Shown here one piece after another: positions 34,753 to 42,964 of a stretch of 64,000 nucleotides of DNA. The notes under the pieces were generated by a model, which saw only the letters and a program-made list of their open reading frames with translations, searched no databases and was not told the DNA's origin. The position numbers and the translations under genes are program-made. Numbering within the stretch: the stretch's first letter is position 1; every line of letters begins with the position of its first letter. The stretch spans positions 28,201 to 92,200 of the forward strand of contig JAMCVO010000026.1 of assembly GCA_023475715.1 (NCBI GenBank), read 5' to 3'. Origin of the DNA: Actinomycetota bacterium (GTDB taxonomy: Bacteria; Actinomycetota; Humimicrobiia; Humimicrobiales; Humimicrobiaceae).

Positions 34753-35628
34753 TCAAAGCTTGATCATCCTCCTCCATATTGCATCCTTCACTCTGTCTGG
34801 TAGCATTGGCATAATTTTCAGCATAATTCTGGCATCAGGAGTTGCTGCATAACGGCTACGCGGCCTCTTTAATGTCAGTGCACTGTATATTACTTTGGCT
34901 ACAATTTCCGGCGGCGAGCCTTTTGCCGTAGATTTATTAACGAATTCATTGAATCCCTTGTAGTACGGAAAGTATGGCGATTCTGAATCATTGTTAAAGC
35001 GTTGAGCTCGCAATGCAGCTATATTATTGAAATTAGATTCTACGGCACCCGGTTCAACTACAATTACTTTTATACCAAAGGGCTCTGACTCCATACGCAA
35101 TACATCACTCATTGACTCCAGGGCAAATTTGCTGGCATTGTATAATCCCAGAAAGGGAATTGAAACTTTCCCGCCTATTGTACTAACGTTGATAATCCGG
35201 CCCCTGCCCTGTTTTCGCATAGTCGGCAAAACTAGCTGGGCCATTCTTAGCGGTCCAAATGTACAAGTTTCAAATTGGCAGTATGTTTCTTCAATAGATG
35301 CTTTTTCCAGAGGCCCAATCTCAGAATAACCGGCGTTATTAACCAATGCATCTATCCGTTTGGTTTGTGCAAGGACTTCATTTACTGCAGAGATTCTGCT
35401 TTCTTCTTTTGTAACATCAAGCTGCAATGGTACAATATTATCTATTTTTGCACTTCCCAAATCTTTTAACCTTCCAATCTTCCTTGATGTGGCAAAAACA
35501 TGCCAGCCCTTTTCTGCCAGAAAAACAGTTGTAGCCCGCCCTATTCCGCTTGAAGCTCCTGTAACAATAACAACAGGCTTGCTAAAGTTTTCATTGCCTG
35601 GATGTATATTTATTCTATTCACTTTCAA
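34753..35628 (-). CDS. Short-chain dehydrogenase/reductase
   Basis: This is an NAD(P)-dependent oxidoreductase of the classical SDR family. Of its 291 residues, VVIVTGASSGIGRA is the dinucleotide loop and LVNNAGYSEIG the NNAG motif. VSTIGGKVS carries the catalytic Ser region, YNASKFALESM the catalytic Tyr-Lys, and VEPGAV follows. About 16 residues precede the Rossmann fold. The likely start is TTG at 35628 or GTG two codons later, both served by AAAGGAGA inside the marR end; the genes overlap by 14 bases and are surely cotranscribed. The C-terminal basic region and the RYAATPDARIM stretch resemble retinol-dehydrogenase-like SDRs. Substrate is unknown. Confidence 0.88.
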   Translation of the reverse strand: MKVNRINIHPGNENFSKPVVIVTGASSGIGRATTVFLAEKGWHVFATSRKIGRLKDLGSAKIDNIVPLQLDVTKEESRISAVNEVLAQTKRIDALVNNAGYSEIGPLEKASIEETYCQFETCTFGPLRMAQLVLPTMRKQGRGRIINVSTIGGKVSIPFLGLYNASKFALESMSDVLRMESEPFGIKVIVVEPGAVESNFNNIAALRAQRFNNDSESPYFPYYKGFNEFVNKSTAKGSPPEIVAKVIYSALTLKRPRSRYAATPDARIMLKIMPMLPDRVKDAIWRRMIKL

Positions 35629-36085
35629 CTATCTCCTTTCTTTCTGATTCTGTAACATTAATTATTTTTTCCAGAATACAAATAAAATCCTCTTGTTCTT
35701 TTCTTGTAAGTATATTCATAATACTGGTCATAATTTTTTTTTGTTCTTGCCGGTAAATTAAGAGTCCTTCCTTGCCCTTTTTAGTTAGCTTAACTCTTAC
35801 TATCCGGCGATCACCGCCATTCCTTTCACGTTTAACAAGCTTCTTTTCAATCAACCGGTCAATAATTCCGGTTACAGTACTAAAACTAATATCCAGTCCC
35901 TTGGCTATTTTACTCATAATAAGTTCTTCCTCTTTGAAGATTAGATCCAATGTCAGAATTTCAAGCTTGCTTAAACTTAAATCTCCGGAAAAACTCTCAA
36001 GGGAAGCAAAAACTTTGCCTATTTTATTAAAAACTGCCAAGGTTCTATTTATATTAATTTCGTCTGTCATACTTGTTACCTCCAC
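35615..36085 (-). CDS. MarR-family transcriptional regulator
   Basis: This dimeric winged-helix regulator probably controls itself and the overlapping SDR gene. In the 156-residue protein the DNA-binding part has ISFSTVTGIIDRLIEKKLVKRE followed by the wing NGGDRRIVRVKLTKKG, with the DR pair typical of MarR proteins. GGAGG precedes the ATG. A perfect 14-base palindrome lies 8 bases upstream of the start and could be its operator. The ligand is unknown. Confidence 0.87.
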   Translation of the reverse strand: MEVTSMTDEININRTLAVFNKIGKVFASLESFSGDLSLSKLEILTLDLIFKEEELIMSKIAKGLDISFSTVTGIIDRLIEKKLVKRERNGGDRRIVRVKLTKKGKEGLLIYRQEQKKIMTSIMNILTRKEQEDFICILEKIINVTESERKEIVESE

Positions 36086-36092
36086 TTAGGTT

Positions 36093-36106
36093 AATATTAT
36101 AATATT
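36093..36106. promoter_or_regulatory. Candidate MarR operator
   Basis: AATATTATAATATT is a perfect palindrome 8 bases before the marR ATG, overlapping TATAAT sequences on both strands. A dimeric repressor here would block transcription, but AT-rich palindromes arise easily by chance in this genome. Confidence 0.35.
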
Positions 36107-36319
36107 ACTTCGCATCAAAAATATTTTTATATAATAAATATTACACTATTCTAAATATTTTTCAAGTAAATAATATTTTTATTTTATAAATTTTACCTTT
36201 TGTGAAATTGCTATCTGAAAATACTGGTAAAAAATGATAATTATTTAAGATTGATTTGGGATAAGATAGAAAGAAGATGCAGAATTGCTGATTTTTAATT
36301 TATTTAATTTTTTAATTTT

Positions 36320-36994
36320 TTATTCTTTATCTTTAAGCTTACTGTATATTTCAATAACTTTATCTTCATTTTCATCATATACCGGCTTTAGATGCCCCGT
36401 ATAATTTATCTGCGAAATGTATGGGAATTTTTTATCTATAACAACAACATTTATAGCCCCCTGTCTTTGGATCAGGGATCTCCAGCACTGGCTGGGTATT
36501 TGAAGCCAATTAATCAGCAGGGCAATTATTACTCCGCCGTGCGTTACAACTCCGACATTGCTTCCTTCAGCATTTTCGTCAACTATTTTATTTATTTCAT
36601 TTCCTGCTCTTTCCAAGAGAACTTTGAAGCTTTCCCCGCCTGGTGGTGAATTATTGTAGGGATCAGAAAGCCAATTCTGATAGTCCCGTTTGTAGCTGGT
36701 ATTTATATCTTCGAATGTCATGCCTTCCCATTTTCCAAAATTAAGTTCTTTGAGACTCTCTCTGATATTTATTTTAATGTTTAAGCCTTCGGTAATTATA
36801 TTTGCCGTTTGAAGTGCTCTCTTCATAGGACTGCTGTAGAAATTTGTAAAATTAACCCTGGACAGATATTTCTTGGCAAGCTTTGCTTGTTTTATTCCAG
36901 TCTCTGTCAGGATAGTATCCTGCGCCCCCTGATAACGTCCTTGAGAATTCCATTCGGTCTGTCCGTGCCTTATTAAAAACAATTTTACACCCAT
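36320..36994 (-). CDS. Histidine phosphatase (phosphoglycerate mutase-like)
   Basis: This is a branch-1 histidine phosphatase. The 224-residue protein has LFLIRHGQTEWN (phosphorylated His), YSSPMKRALQTA, ELNFGKWEGMTFEDI (catalytic Glu region) and VVTHGGVI (second His). Such proteins are often annotated as CobC, GpmB or a broad-specificity phosphatase; no cobalamin genes surround it. GGAGGA lies before the ATG. It stands alone between the marR gene and the toxin-antitoxin pair. Confidence 0.9.
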   Translation of the reverse strand: MGVKLFLIRHGQTEWNSQGRYQGAQDTILTETGIKQAKLAKKYLSRVNFTNFYSSPMKRALQTANIITEGLNIKINIRESLKELNFGKWEGMTFEDINTSYKRDYQNWLSDPYNNSPPGGESFKVLLERAGNEINKIVDENAEGSNVGVVTHGGVIIALLINWLQIPSQCWRSLIQRQGAINVVVIDKKFPYISQINYTGHLKPVYDENEDKVIEIYSKLKDKE

Positions 36995-37046
36995 TAGCCT
37001 TCCTCCAGGATTTGAAAATATCTTTTGTATACTTAATTATTGATAA

Positions 37047-37319
37047 TCAGCGGAAAAGATCAGTATGTGTTCCGGTTCGAATCAAGAATAAAGTTTCTTC
37101 ATCATGTTTATAAATTAGTACCCAGTCTGATTCTATATGACAATCTCTGCAACCATAATAATTTCCCGTCAATTTATTGTCCTGATATATTTTATCTAAC
37201 TTTTCTCCAGACACAAGAGAACGTACTACGGATTTAAGCTTTTCCATGTCCTTATTTCTTCTAATCAGCCTTTCAATATCTTTTTCAAAAGCTGTACTGC
37301 TATGGACCCGCTTCATCAT
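37047..37319 (-). CDS. yafQ: YafQ-family mRNA interferase toxin
   Basis: This RelE-superfamily ribosome-dependent mRNA endonuclease has 90 residues. YGCRDCHIESDWVLIYK and RTGTHTDLF match the YafQ core closely. They keep the histidines of the DCHI segment, the following aspartate and the C-terminal GTH catalytic histidine, so the toxin should be active. It overlaps the antitoxin gene by 4 bases in the standard antitoxin-then-toxin order. The module is probably accessory and mobile, though its base composition does not stand out. Confidence 0.92.
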   Translation of the reverse strand: MMKRVHSSTAFEKDIERLIRRNKDMEKLKSVVRSLVSGEKLDKIYQDNKLTGNYYGCRDCHIESDWVLIYKHDEETLFLIRTGTHTDLFR

Positions 37320-37591
37320 ATACCAAGATGCTTGAATAATTCATCTGCATTATCGAATTTCTTACCGCTACCATTCTCTATTTCTTTCATAGCATTTATA
37401 GTTTCGGCATTAGGAATATTTATTTCAAAAGGCAAGCCGTGATGAAGTTCGACTTGCTTAAAGAATAATGTAATTGCTTGCGTAGTTGATAGGCCTAGAA
37501 GGTCAAAATATTTTTCCGCTTTTGTTTTTAATCCTGGCTCAATACGGGCGCGAACCGTAGCACTTTTTATTTTAGCCGTTGTTTTAGTCAT
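37316..37591 (-). CDS. dinJ: DinJ/RelB-family antitoxin
   Basis: This ribbon-helix-helix antitoxin neutralises the YafQ toxin and represses the pair's promoter. The 91-residue protein carries TVRARIEPGLKTKAEKYFDLLGL-type RHH sequence, then the LPFEIN segment typical of DinJ, and a C-terminal toxin-binding tail. I place the start at 37591 because GGAGGG lies 9 bases upstream; an open frame 11 codons longer lacks a ribosome-binding site. A strong promoter precedes it. Confidence 0.9.
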   Translation of the reverse strand: MTKTTAKIKSATVRARIEPGLKTKAEKYFDLLGLSTTQAITLFFKQVELHHGLPFEINIPNAETINAMKEIENGSGKKFDNADELFKHLGI

Positions 37592-37614
37592 AATTTTATC
37601 CCTCCATGCAGTGA

Positions 37615-37643
37615 AATGTAGCACATACGGGGTACATTGTCAA
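37615..37643 (-). promoter_or_regulatory. Promoter of the dinJ-yafQ operon
   Basis: On the minus strand TTGACA (37643-37638), 17 bases, then TACATT (37620-37615). TGTA and TACA half-sites flank a 10-base spacer within the promoter, a plausible target for the RHH antitoxin. Confidence 0.6.
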
Positions 37644-37797
37644 ATGTTCAAAACAGTCTTTTATTTAAAGTTAAAAGTGCACCTGTCTTTAAATAAATAT
37701 GTTATGTACAATATCAATTAAAGCTATACAAATAAAAGTTTTTAATTTAATATTTATATGGTAAAGAAATAATTACATTTGTTTACTTAAAGTCAAA

Positions 37798-38343
37798 ATG
37801 AACAGAATTAAAAAAACCTCAATTTATTTAGTTTTATTGGCAGCACTGATTGCATCACTTTCTTTTTATGCCTGTACCCCTAAAATTGATGTTTCTATTT
37901 ATTTTGCCAAATATTCTGATAACCAGGCATATCTTGATCCGGAAATTCGAAAAATTTCCAAAGATACAAATTTTTATAAAACAGTTATTGAAGAATTAAT
38001 AAAAGGTCCTGTAAGCAAAGAACTTTATCCTACAATTCCATCCGATACAAAAGTCAATTACGTTACTGTCAAAGATAATCTGGCAACAGCTGATTTCAGT
38101 AAAGAAATTATTACAAGTGAGCAAATACCTCACAGTTCCACAACAGAAATACTTGCAATTTATTCAATTGTAAACACTTTGACAAATTTTGAAGAAATAA
38201 AAAAAGTCAAAATTACGGTGGAAGGTAAAGATAAGGGGCAGATTGACGGGCTGTATATTGAAGATTTTTGGGGACATGTCGGAATTTCTGATACTTTCGA
38301 CCGCAACGAAGAAGTCATTGGAAAGAATATAATTCAACAATAA
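37798..38343 (+). CDS. GerMN-domain lipoprotein
   Basis: This is an exported lipoprotein with a GerMN (sporulation/germination-type) domain, also found in non-sporulating bacteria. The signal peptide (residues 1-26) has a basic start, a hydrophobic core and the lipobox FYAC. The domain runs from about residue 32 to 145, with KTVIEELIKGPVSKELYPTIP and ATADFSKEI, the usual GerMN strand pattern. Function is unknown. No clear Shine-Dalgarno precedes the ATG. It lies 12 bases upstream of the dehydratase genes, perhaps in the same transcript, though a functional link is doubtful. Confidence 0.82.
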   Translation: MNRIKKTSIYLVLLAALIASLSFYACTPKIDVSIYFAKYSDNQAYLDPEIRKISKDTNFYKTVIEELIKGPVSKELYPTIPSDTKVNYVTVKDNLATADFSKEIITSEQIPHSSTTEILAIYSIVNTLTNFEEIKKVKITVEGKDKGQIDGLYIEDFWGHVGISDTFDRNEEVIGKNIIQQ

Positions 38344-38354
38344 CTCTTTTAAAC

Positions 38355-39512
38355 ATGACAGAACCTGAAAGTCAGATAAGAAACATTGGTAATCATTTTT
38401 CCAATTCATTTAAAACAGTAAAAGATGAAAGGCTTCGTATCGGATGGCTTTGTACTTATATGCCGGAAGAAATAATTATTTCTGCAGGATTTACTCCCGC
38501 CAGAATACTTGGTGAAAACAGGGTTAATAAAGCCGAAGGTTACTTCCCTACAAACTTCTGCCCTTACTTAAAGTCAAGTTGGGAAAGCATATTAAATGAT
38601 ATAAGCAGCGGGTTAAGCGCAATTATTTTTACCAATTCCTGCGACGGTATGCGAAGATTGTATGATATCTGCAAAAAATACAAACCACAGACTCCGTCAT
38701 TTATGTTGGATGTTCCCAGAATAAATACAAATGCTGCAATAAAGCATTTCTCCAATAATTTATTTGAACTTTCAGATTTTTTAGGTGAACTTAATAAATC
38801 TAAAATTGAATTTGATTTTTTAAAGAAATCTATTGAGCTTGTTAATAAGAAAAGAACTCTTTTAAAAAAATTGAACCAATACTACAGTGAGAGCAGCGGT
38901 CGGATTGACAATTCAGATTATTTTGATATTTTAAAATTATCCATGATATCAGAGACAGAAATATTTATTCAGGATTTGCACACTTACCTGGAAAAAATTT
39001 CAGAAGAATCAACAGCATTTAAAAGTAGCGGCAATAGTGAAAATGAAAGCCCTGCGCCCAGAATAATGATTATTGGTAACTTCATAAACGAAGATAAATT
39101 ATGGAAAAGTTTTAAAGAGTTAAATTGTAAAATTGCTGCTTCTGATCTTTGCAATTCAAGCAGGTATTACGAAGGACTTGTGGAAGTTATGGAAAATACT
39201 TCTAAAAAAAATAACATTGAAATCCTGCTTGGATCAATTGCAGCAAGATATTTAAAAAAGCCTCAATGCATGAGAATGGCAAATCTTGGAATTAAATTAA
39301 ATGAAATTAAAGAAAATGTTATTGGCAACAATATAAAAGGCGTTATTTTCCTGAGTATGAAATTTTGTGATAATACCCTTCTTTTTTATCCGCTTTTAAG
39401 GCAACAGCTTAGTGAAATAGGTACACAGAGCTTATTTCTGGAAATTGAACATAATAATTTCTCGGAAGGCCAGATAAAGACAAGAATTCAGGCATTCCTG
39501 GAAATTTTATAG
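38355..39512 (+). CDS. 2-hydroxyacyl-CoA dehydratase D-type Fe-S subunit, first
   Basis: It belongs to the HgdB/BcrC family (PF06050), whose subunits hold [4Fe-4S] clusters and remove water from 2-hydroxyacyl-CoA, or reduce substrates, after one-electron activation by an ATPase. In 385 residues the conserved cysteines lie in GWLCTYMPEE, TNFCPYLKS, FTNSCDGMRR, KKPQCMRM and MKFCDNT. The EILLGSIAARYL stretch and the RQQLSEIGTQSLFLEIEHNNFSEGQ-type ending (E plus GQ...TR) are also family marks. A second subunit and the activator follow. Whether the substrate is a 2-hydroxyacyl-CoA, benzoyl-CoA or a small molecule, as in double-cubane proteins, is open. Confidence 0.85.
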   Translation: MTEPESQIRNIGNHFSNSFKTVKDERLRIGWLCTYMPEEIIISAGFTPARILGENRVNKAEGYFPTNFCPYLKSSWESILNDISSGLSAIIFTNSCDGMRRLYDICKKYKPQTPSFMLDVPRINTNAAIKHFSNNLFELSDFLGELNKSKIEFDFLKKSIELVNKKRTLLKKLNQYYSESSGRIDNSDYFDILKLSMISETEIFIQDLHTYLEKISEESTAFKSSGNSENESPAPRIMIIGNFINEDKLWKSFKELNCKIAASDLCNSSRYYEGLVEVMENTSKKNNIEILLGSIAARYLKKPQCMRMANLGIKLNEIKENVIGNNIKGVIFLSMKFCDNTLLFYPLLRQQLSEIGTQSLFLEIEHNNFSEGQIKTRIQAFLEIL

Positions 39513-39543
39513 AATCATGCAGTAAAAAAGAAAGTAATAGAAA

Positions 39544-40878
39544 ATGGGGTTTACTGAAAATATTAAAGAAACATTAAAAATTAAGATTCAAAAAAATCTT
39601 AACAGAGATTATATAGAAAAAATACTTGGTATTATTGGAAGCTGGCCGGTTCTTCCTGCTTATGGGATGACATTTGCATCCAAATCTGACAAATATTTAA
39701 ATATGGCAACCATTAAAAATATAAAGAAAGCTTATTCCAAAAAATATCCAGTGGCTTATGGTTCTCTTTTTCTGCCATATGAATTGCTGCATTCCCTTGA
39801 TTTGATACCTTTTTTGCCTGAAGTAATGGCAGGATTTACTGCAGGATTGGGACTTACGGATAAAACTCTGAAAGAAGCTTCATCACAGTGGTATACACCC
39901 GACCTCTGTACTTTCCACAGAAGCGCATCAGGTGCAGTTGAACTTGATTTGTTTCCATTACCACAGTTTTTGATTTGTTCAAGTCTTGCATGCGATGCTG
40001 CACAAAAAACTTTTTATATTGATGCAAAAAAATATAACATCGAAGATAATTTTTATCTTGTAGATGTTCCTTATAAAAAAACTGCTGATTCCATTAAATA
40101 TCTGGCGTCTCAGCTTGAAGACATTAGTGTAAGCATCTGTAAGAAAATGGGAAAACAGCTTGATATGGATAAGTTCAGGGATACATTGAGATTGTCAAAT
40201 GAATTCAGGTATTGGGCCGCAAAAGTGAACGATATAAGGAAAGAACTTTTAATTTATCCGAAACATTTCAATGGATTAAATTTTATTCTTCCGTTTCACG
40301 GTTTGGCCGGAACAAAAGATGCAGTGATTATCTATAAAAATATCTATTTTGAGCTTAAAGATTTTCTTGAAATACAAAATAGACCGTCCCATAATAAAAA
40401 AAGTAATTCTAATATTAAAGAAAAACAGAAAACCGGAAAAGTTAAAAGGATATTGTGGCTTCACCTTAAACCATATTATAAAAACAATATCTTTGAAATT
40501 CTGGAAAATAATAATTACAGGGTTGTCTTTGAAGAGATCAATCAAGTTTACTGGCCGGAACTGGACACTGAAAAACCTTTTGACAGCCTGGCATTGAAAA
40601 TGTTATCACACCCGCTTAATGGAAGCGTTGAAAACAGGATGGCGGCCATACTTGAAATGGTTAACAACTATAGAATAGACGGCGTAATTTTATTCGCACA
40701 TTGGGGATGCAGACACAGTAATGGCGGCGCGAGAATAATCAAAGATACTCTAAGAGATAATAATATTTCTACCCTTATTCTTGATGGTGATTGCCTTAAT
40801 AAAAATAATTCTTCAGAGGGTCAGATCCTTACCAGAATTCAGGGTTTTATGGAAATAATTAACTCTAAACAAAATTGA
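39544..40878 (+). CDS. 2-hydroxyacyl-CoA dehydratase D-type Fe-S subunit, second
   Basis: This is a second, divergent member of the same family (444 residues), the likely heterodimer partner of the preceding protein. Family traits are PVAYGSLFLPYELLHSLDLIP near the N-terminus, cysteines in PDLCTFHRS, LICSSLACDAAQ and HWGCRHSNGGAR, and the C-terminal LDGDCLNKNNSSEGQILTRIQ. A 50-residue lysine-rich linker (about 280-300) separates the two halves. It begins 31 bases after subunit 1, with the activator 43 bases further on. The gene order subunit-subunit-activator resembles the dehydratase systems, but no CoA-transferase is adjacent. Confidence 0.83.
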   Translation: MGFTENIKETLKIKIQKNLNRDYIEKILGIIGSWPVLPAYGMTFASKSDKYLNMATIKNIKKAYSKKYPVAYGSLFLPYELLHSLDLIPFLPEVMAGFTAGLGLTDKTLKEASSQWYTPDLCTFHRSASGAVELDLFPLPQFLICSSLACDAAQKTFYIDAKKYNIEDNFYLVDVPYKKTADSIKYLASQLEDISVSICKKMGKQLDMDKFRDTLRLSNEFRYWAAKVNDIRKELLIYPKHFNGLNFILPFHGLAGTKDAVIIYKNIYFELKDFLEIQNRPSHNKKSNSNIKEKQKTGKVKRILWLHLKPYYKNNIFEILENNNYRVVFEEINQVYWPELDTEKPFDSLALKMLSHPLNGSVENRMAAILEMVNNYRIDGVILFAHWGCRHSNGGARIIKDTLRDNNISTLILDGDCLNKNNSSEGQILTRIQGFMEIINSKQN

Positions 40879-40921
40879 CTTTATTAAAAACCAACTATAT
40901 ATCAAAAAAGAAAGGGCAGGA

Positions 40922-41707
40922 ATGTATACTTGCGGAGTGGATGTAGGTTCAGTTTCAACTGAAGCTGTTATTTTATCACGGGACAATAAGGATCCGTATA
41001 TCAAAGGCAAAATTGTTGCCTATGTTATTATTCCAACAGGCGCAAGCAGCAAAGATGCAGCACTTAGAGCTTTTGATGAAGCCTGCCTGAAAGCATCTAT
41101 AAGCAAAGAAGATATTTCTTCGATAATAGCAACCGGATATGGCAGGATAAATATTCCTTTTGCAAATAAAAATATAACCGAGATAAGCTGCCATGCACGT
41201 GGTGTTCTTAATTATTTTACAGGAATAAAGACAGTAATTGACATCGGAGGTCAGGACAGCAAAGTAATAAAGCTTGACGGATCAGGAAATCCTGTAGATT
41301 TTTTAATGAACGACAAATGCGCCGCAGGCACAGGAAGATTTTTGGAAGTTATGGCACGTGCACTTGAAATAAAACTTGAACATTTTGGTGATATTTTTAC
41401 AAAAACAAATGAAAAAGTTGACATATCTTCTACGTGCACAGTTTTTGCAGAATCAGAAGTTGTATCTCTTATCGGCCAGGGAATCGATAAGAATAAAATT
41501 ATAAAAGGATTGGTCTACTCAATTGTAAATAAAATTGTATCGATGGTTGAACGCATCGGGCTGGAAAAGCCTGCATGCATGACAGGAGGTGTAGCAAAAA
41601 ATCTTGCAGTTGTAAAAGCCCTTGAAGAAAAGCTTGGAGTCAAAATAAATATACCTGAGCAACCCGAGATTACAGGAGCCCTGGGAGCAGCCTACCTGGC
41701 TAAATAA
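40922..41707 (+). CDS. ATP-dependent activator of 2-hydroxyacyl-CoA dehydratase (HgdC/BadF family)
   Basis: This homodimeric ASKHA ATPase with a bridging [4Fe-4S] cluster injects high-energy electrons into its partner. The 261-residue protein begins TCGVDVGSVSTEAVIL (phosphate loop) and has IDIGGQDSK, the cluster cysteine in MNDKCAAGTGRFLE, a second conserved cysteine in DISSTCTVFAESEVVSL, and MTGGVAKN (adenosine motif). The length matches the compact HgdC form. GGGCAGGA precedes the ATG. With the two upstream subunits it makes a complete activator-dehydratase set. Strict anaerobiosis is implied, because these clusters are oxygen-labile. Confidence 0.92.
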   Translation: MYTCGVDVGSVSTEAVILSRDNKDPYIKGKIVAYVIIPTGASSKDAALRAFDEACLKASISKEDISSIIATGYGRINIPFANKNITEISCHARGVLNYFTGIKTVIDIGGQDSKVIKLDGSGNPVDFLMNDKCAAGTGRFLEVMARALEIKLEHFGDIFTKTNEKVDISSTCTVFAESEVVSLIGQGIDKNKIIKGLVYSIVNKIVSMVERIGLEKPACMTGGVAKNLAVVKALEEKLGVKINIPEQPEITGALGAAYLAK

Positions 41708-41770
41708 CAATTCATTTCTAAATAGTGGATGGATATCCTTGAAATAAAAATAACTGCAAAATAATTATTA

Positions 41771-42964
41771 TTACTTATAATTTTCTATAAGGTTTTTAAT
41801 TCTTCTTAACCCCTCAATTATATTTTCTTTGGATGTCGCATACGAAAGTCTTATATACTCTTCTTTTTCCCCAACATTTTTTATTCCAAAAGACGTTCTT
41901 GGAAGAACTGCAACATCAGCCTTGTGTAAGATTAGCTGCTGCAGCTCTCTTGAATTCTGCAATCCAAGATTTTTACATACTCTTGTCACATTTGGAAATA
42001 CGTAGAATGCTCCATCAGGAACCAGACAGTTAATGCCTTTAATATCATTCAAACCTTTAACAATCAGATCTCTTCTTTCTTTAAATTCTTTAACCATCTC
42101 ATAAGTAGCGTCCTGCGGTCCCCTATAGGCTTCTATTCCGGCATATTGCGTAAATGTTGCACTACAGGTATCAACATTTGTCTGGAGCCTGATTGCCTGT
42201 TCTGTCAACTCTTTTGCCATTACTCCATATCCCAGTCTCCATCCTGTCATGGCATATATTTTTGAAAAGCCGTCAAGAATGATAGTATGCTCTTTCATCC
42301 CGGGAATTGAAGAAATACTTTTAAACTGCCCGCTGTATATTATCCTGCTGTATATTTCATCTGATAAAACCCATATATTGTTTTTAATTGCTATTTCAGC
42401 AATTCCTTCAAGATCTTCCTGGCTTAAAATTCCACCTGTGGGATTCTGCGGTGAATTTATAACAATCATTTTAGTTTTTATCGTTACTGCATTCTTTAGA
42501 TCATTTATGTCAAATGAGAATTTTTTTTCTTCAAGCAAAGGCAGCGGGATAGATTTACCGCCGACAAAATTTATAATGGATTCATATATAGGATATCCGG
42601 GATTTGGATAAACAACCTCGTCACCTTCATTAACAAGGGCATGTATTGCATAAAAAATCATAGGTTTTACGCCTGAAGTTATTAAAACTTCATCAGGGTA
42701 AACATCAATCCCCCTTGTTTTGCTTACATATTTTGCTACTTCTCTTCTAAAGTCAGGGATACCGGCGGGAGGACCGTAATGAGTCTTATTTTCTTCGATA
42801 GCAGCAATACCTGCTTTTTTTATATTTAAAGGAGTATCAAAATCGGGTTCACCAACTCCAAAATTAATAATATCTTTGCCCTCTTCCTTGAGCTTTGTAA
42901 CCTGTGCCAGTACCATAAAAGCATTCTCAATACCAAGCCTGTCCATTCTTTTTGCAAATTGCAT
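41771..42964 (-). CDS. Class I aminotransferase (aspartate aminotransferase-like), full-length copy
   Basis: This is a PLP-dependent aminotransferase of fold type I. Its 397 residues include NFGVGEPDFDTP, SPQNPTGG, LSDEIYSRIIY and the PLP lysine in LDGFSKIYAMTGWRLGYG. The C-terminus is EEYIRLSYATSKENI (substrate-carboxylate Arg). It resembles AspB/DapL-like archaeal-bacterial enzymes; amino donor and acceptor are not determined. Bases 41999-42964 are repeated exactly upstream. Its own start follows directly on the stop of the truncated copy (TAAATG), without a ribosome-binding site of its own. Expression would need translational coupling. The glycine riboswitch lies about 1 kb upstream, in front of the truncated copy. 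Confidence 0.92.
   Translation of the reverse strand: MQFAKRMDRLGIENAFMVLAQVTKLKEEGKDIINFGVGEPDFDTPLNIKKAGIAAIEENKTHYGPPAGIPDFRREVAKYVSKTRGIDVYPDEVLITSGVKPMIFYAIHALVNEGDEVVYPNPGYPIYESIINFVGGKSIPLPLLEEKKFSFDINDLKNAVTIKTKMIVINSPQNPTGGILSQEDLEGIAEIAIKNNIWVLSDEIYSRIIYSGQFKSISSIPGMKEHTIILDGFSKIYAMTGWRLGYGVMAKELTEQAIRLQTNVDTCSATFTQYAGIEAYRGPQDATYEMVKEFKERRDLIVKGLNDIKGINCLVPDGAFYVFPNVTRVCKNLGLQNSRELQQLILHKADVAVLPRTSFGIKNVGEKEEYIRLSYATSKENIIEGLRRIKNLIENYK

Noticed and set aside
37060..37100. GGTTCGAATC string resembling a tRNA T-arm
   Set aside because: It lies inside the yafQ coding sequence and no acceptor, D or anticodon arms can be built around it.
38355..41707. Benzoyl-CoA reductase as the definite function
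   Set aside because: Only two Fe-S subunits and one activator-type ATPase are present; benzoyl-CoA reductase has two ATPase subunits, and no aromatic pathway genes are nearby.
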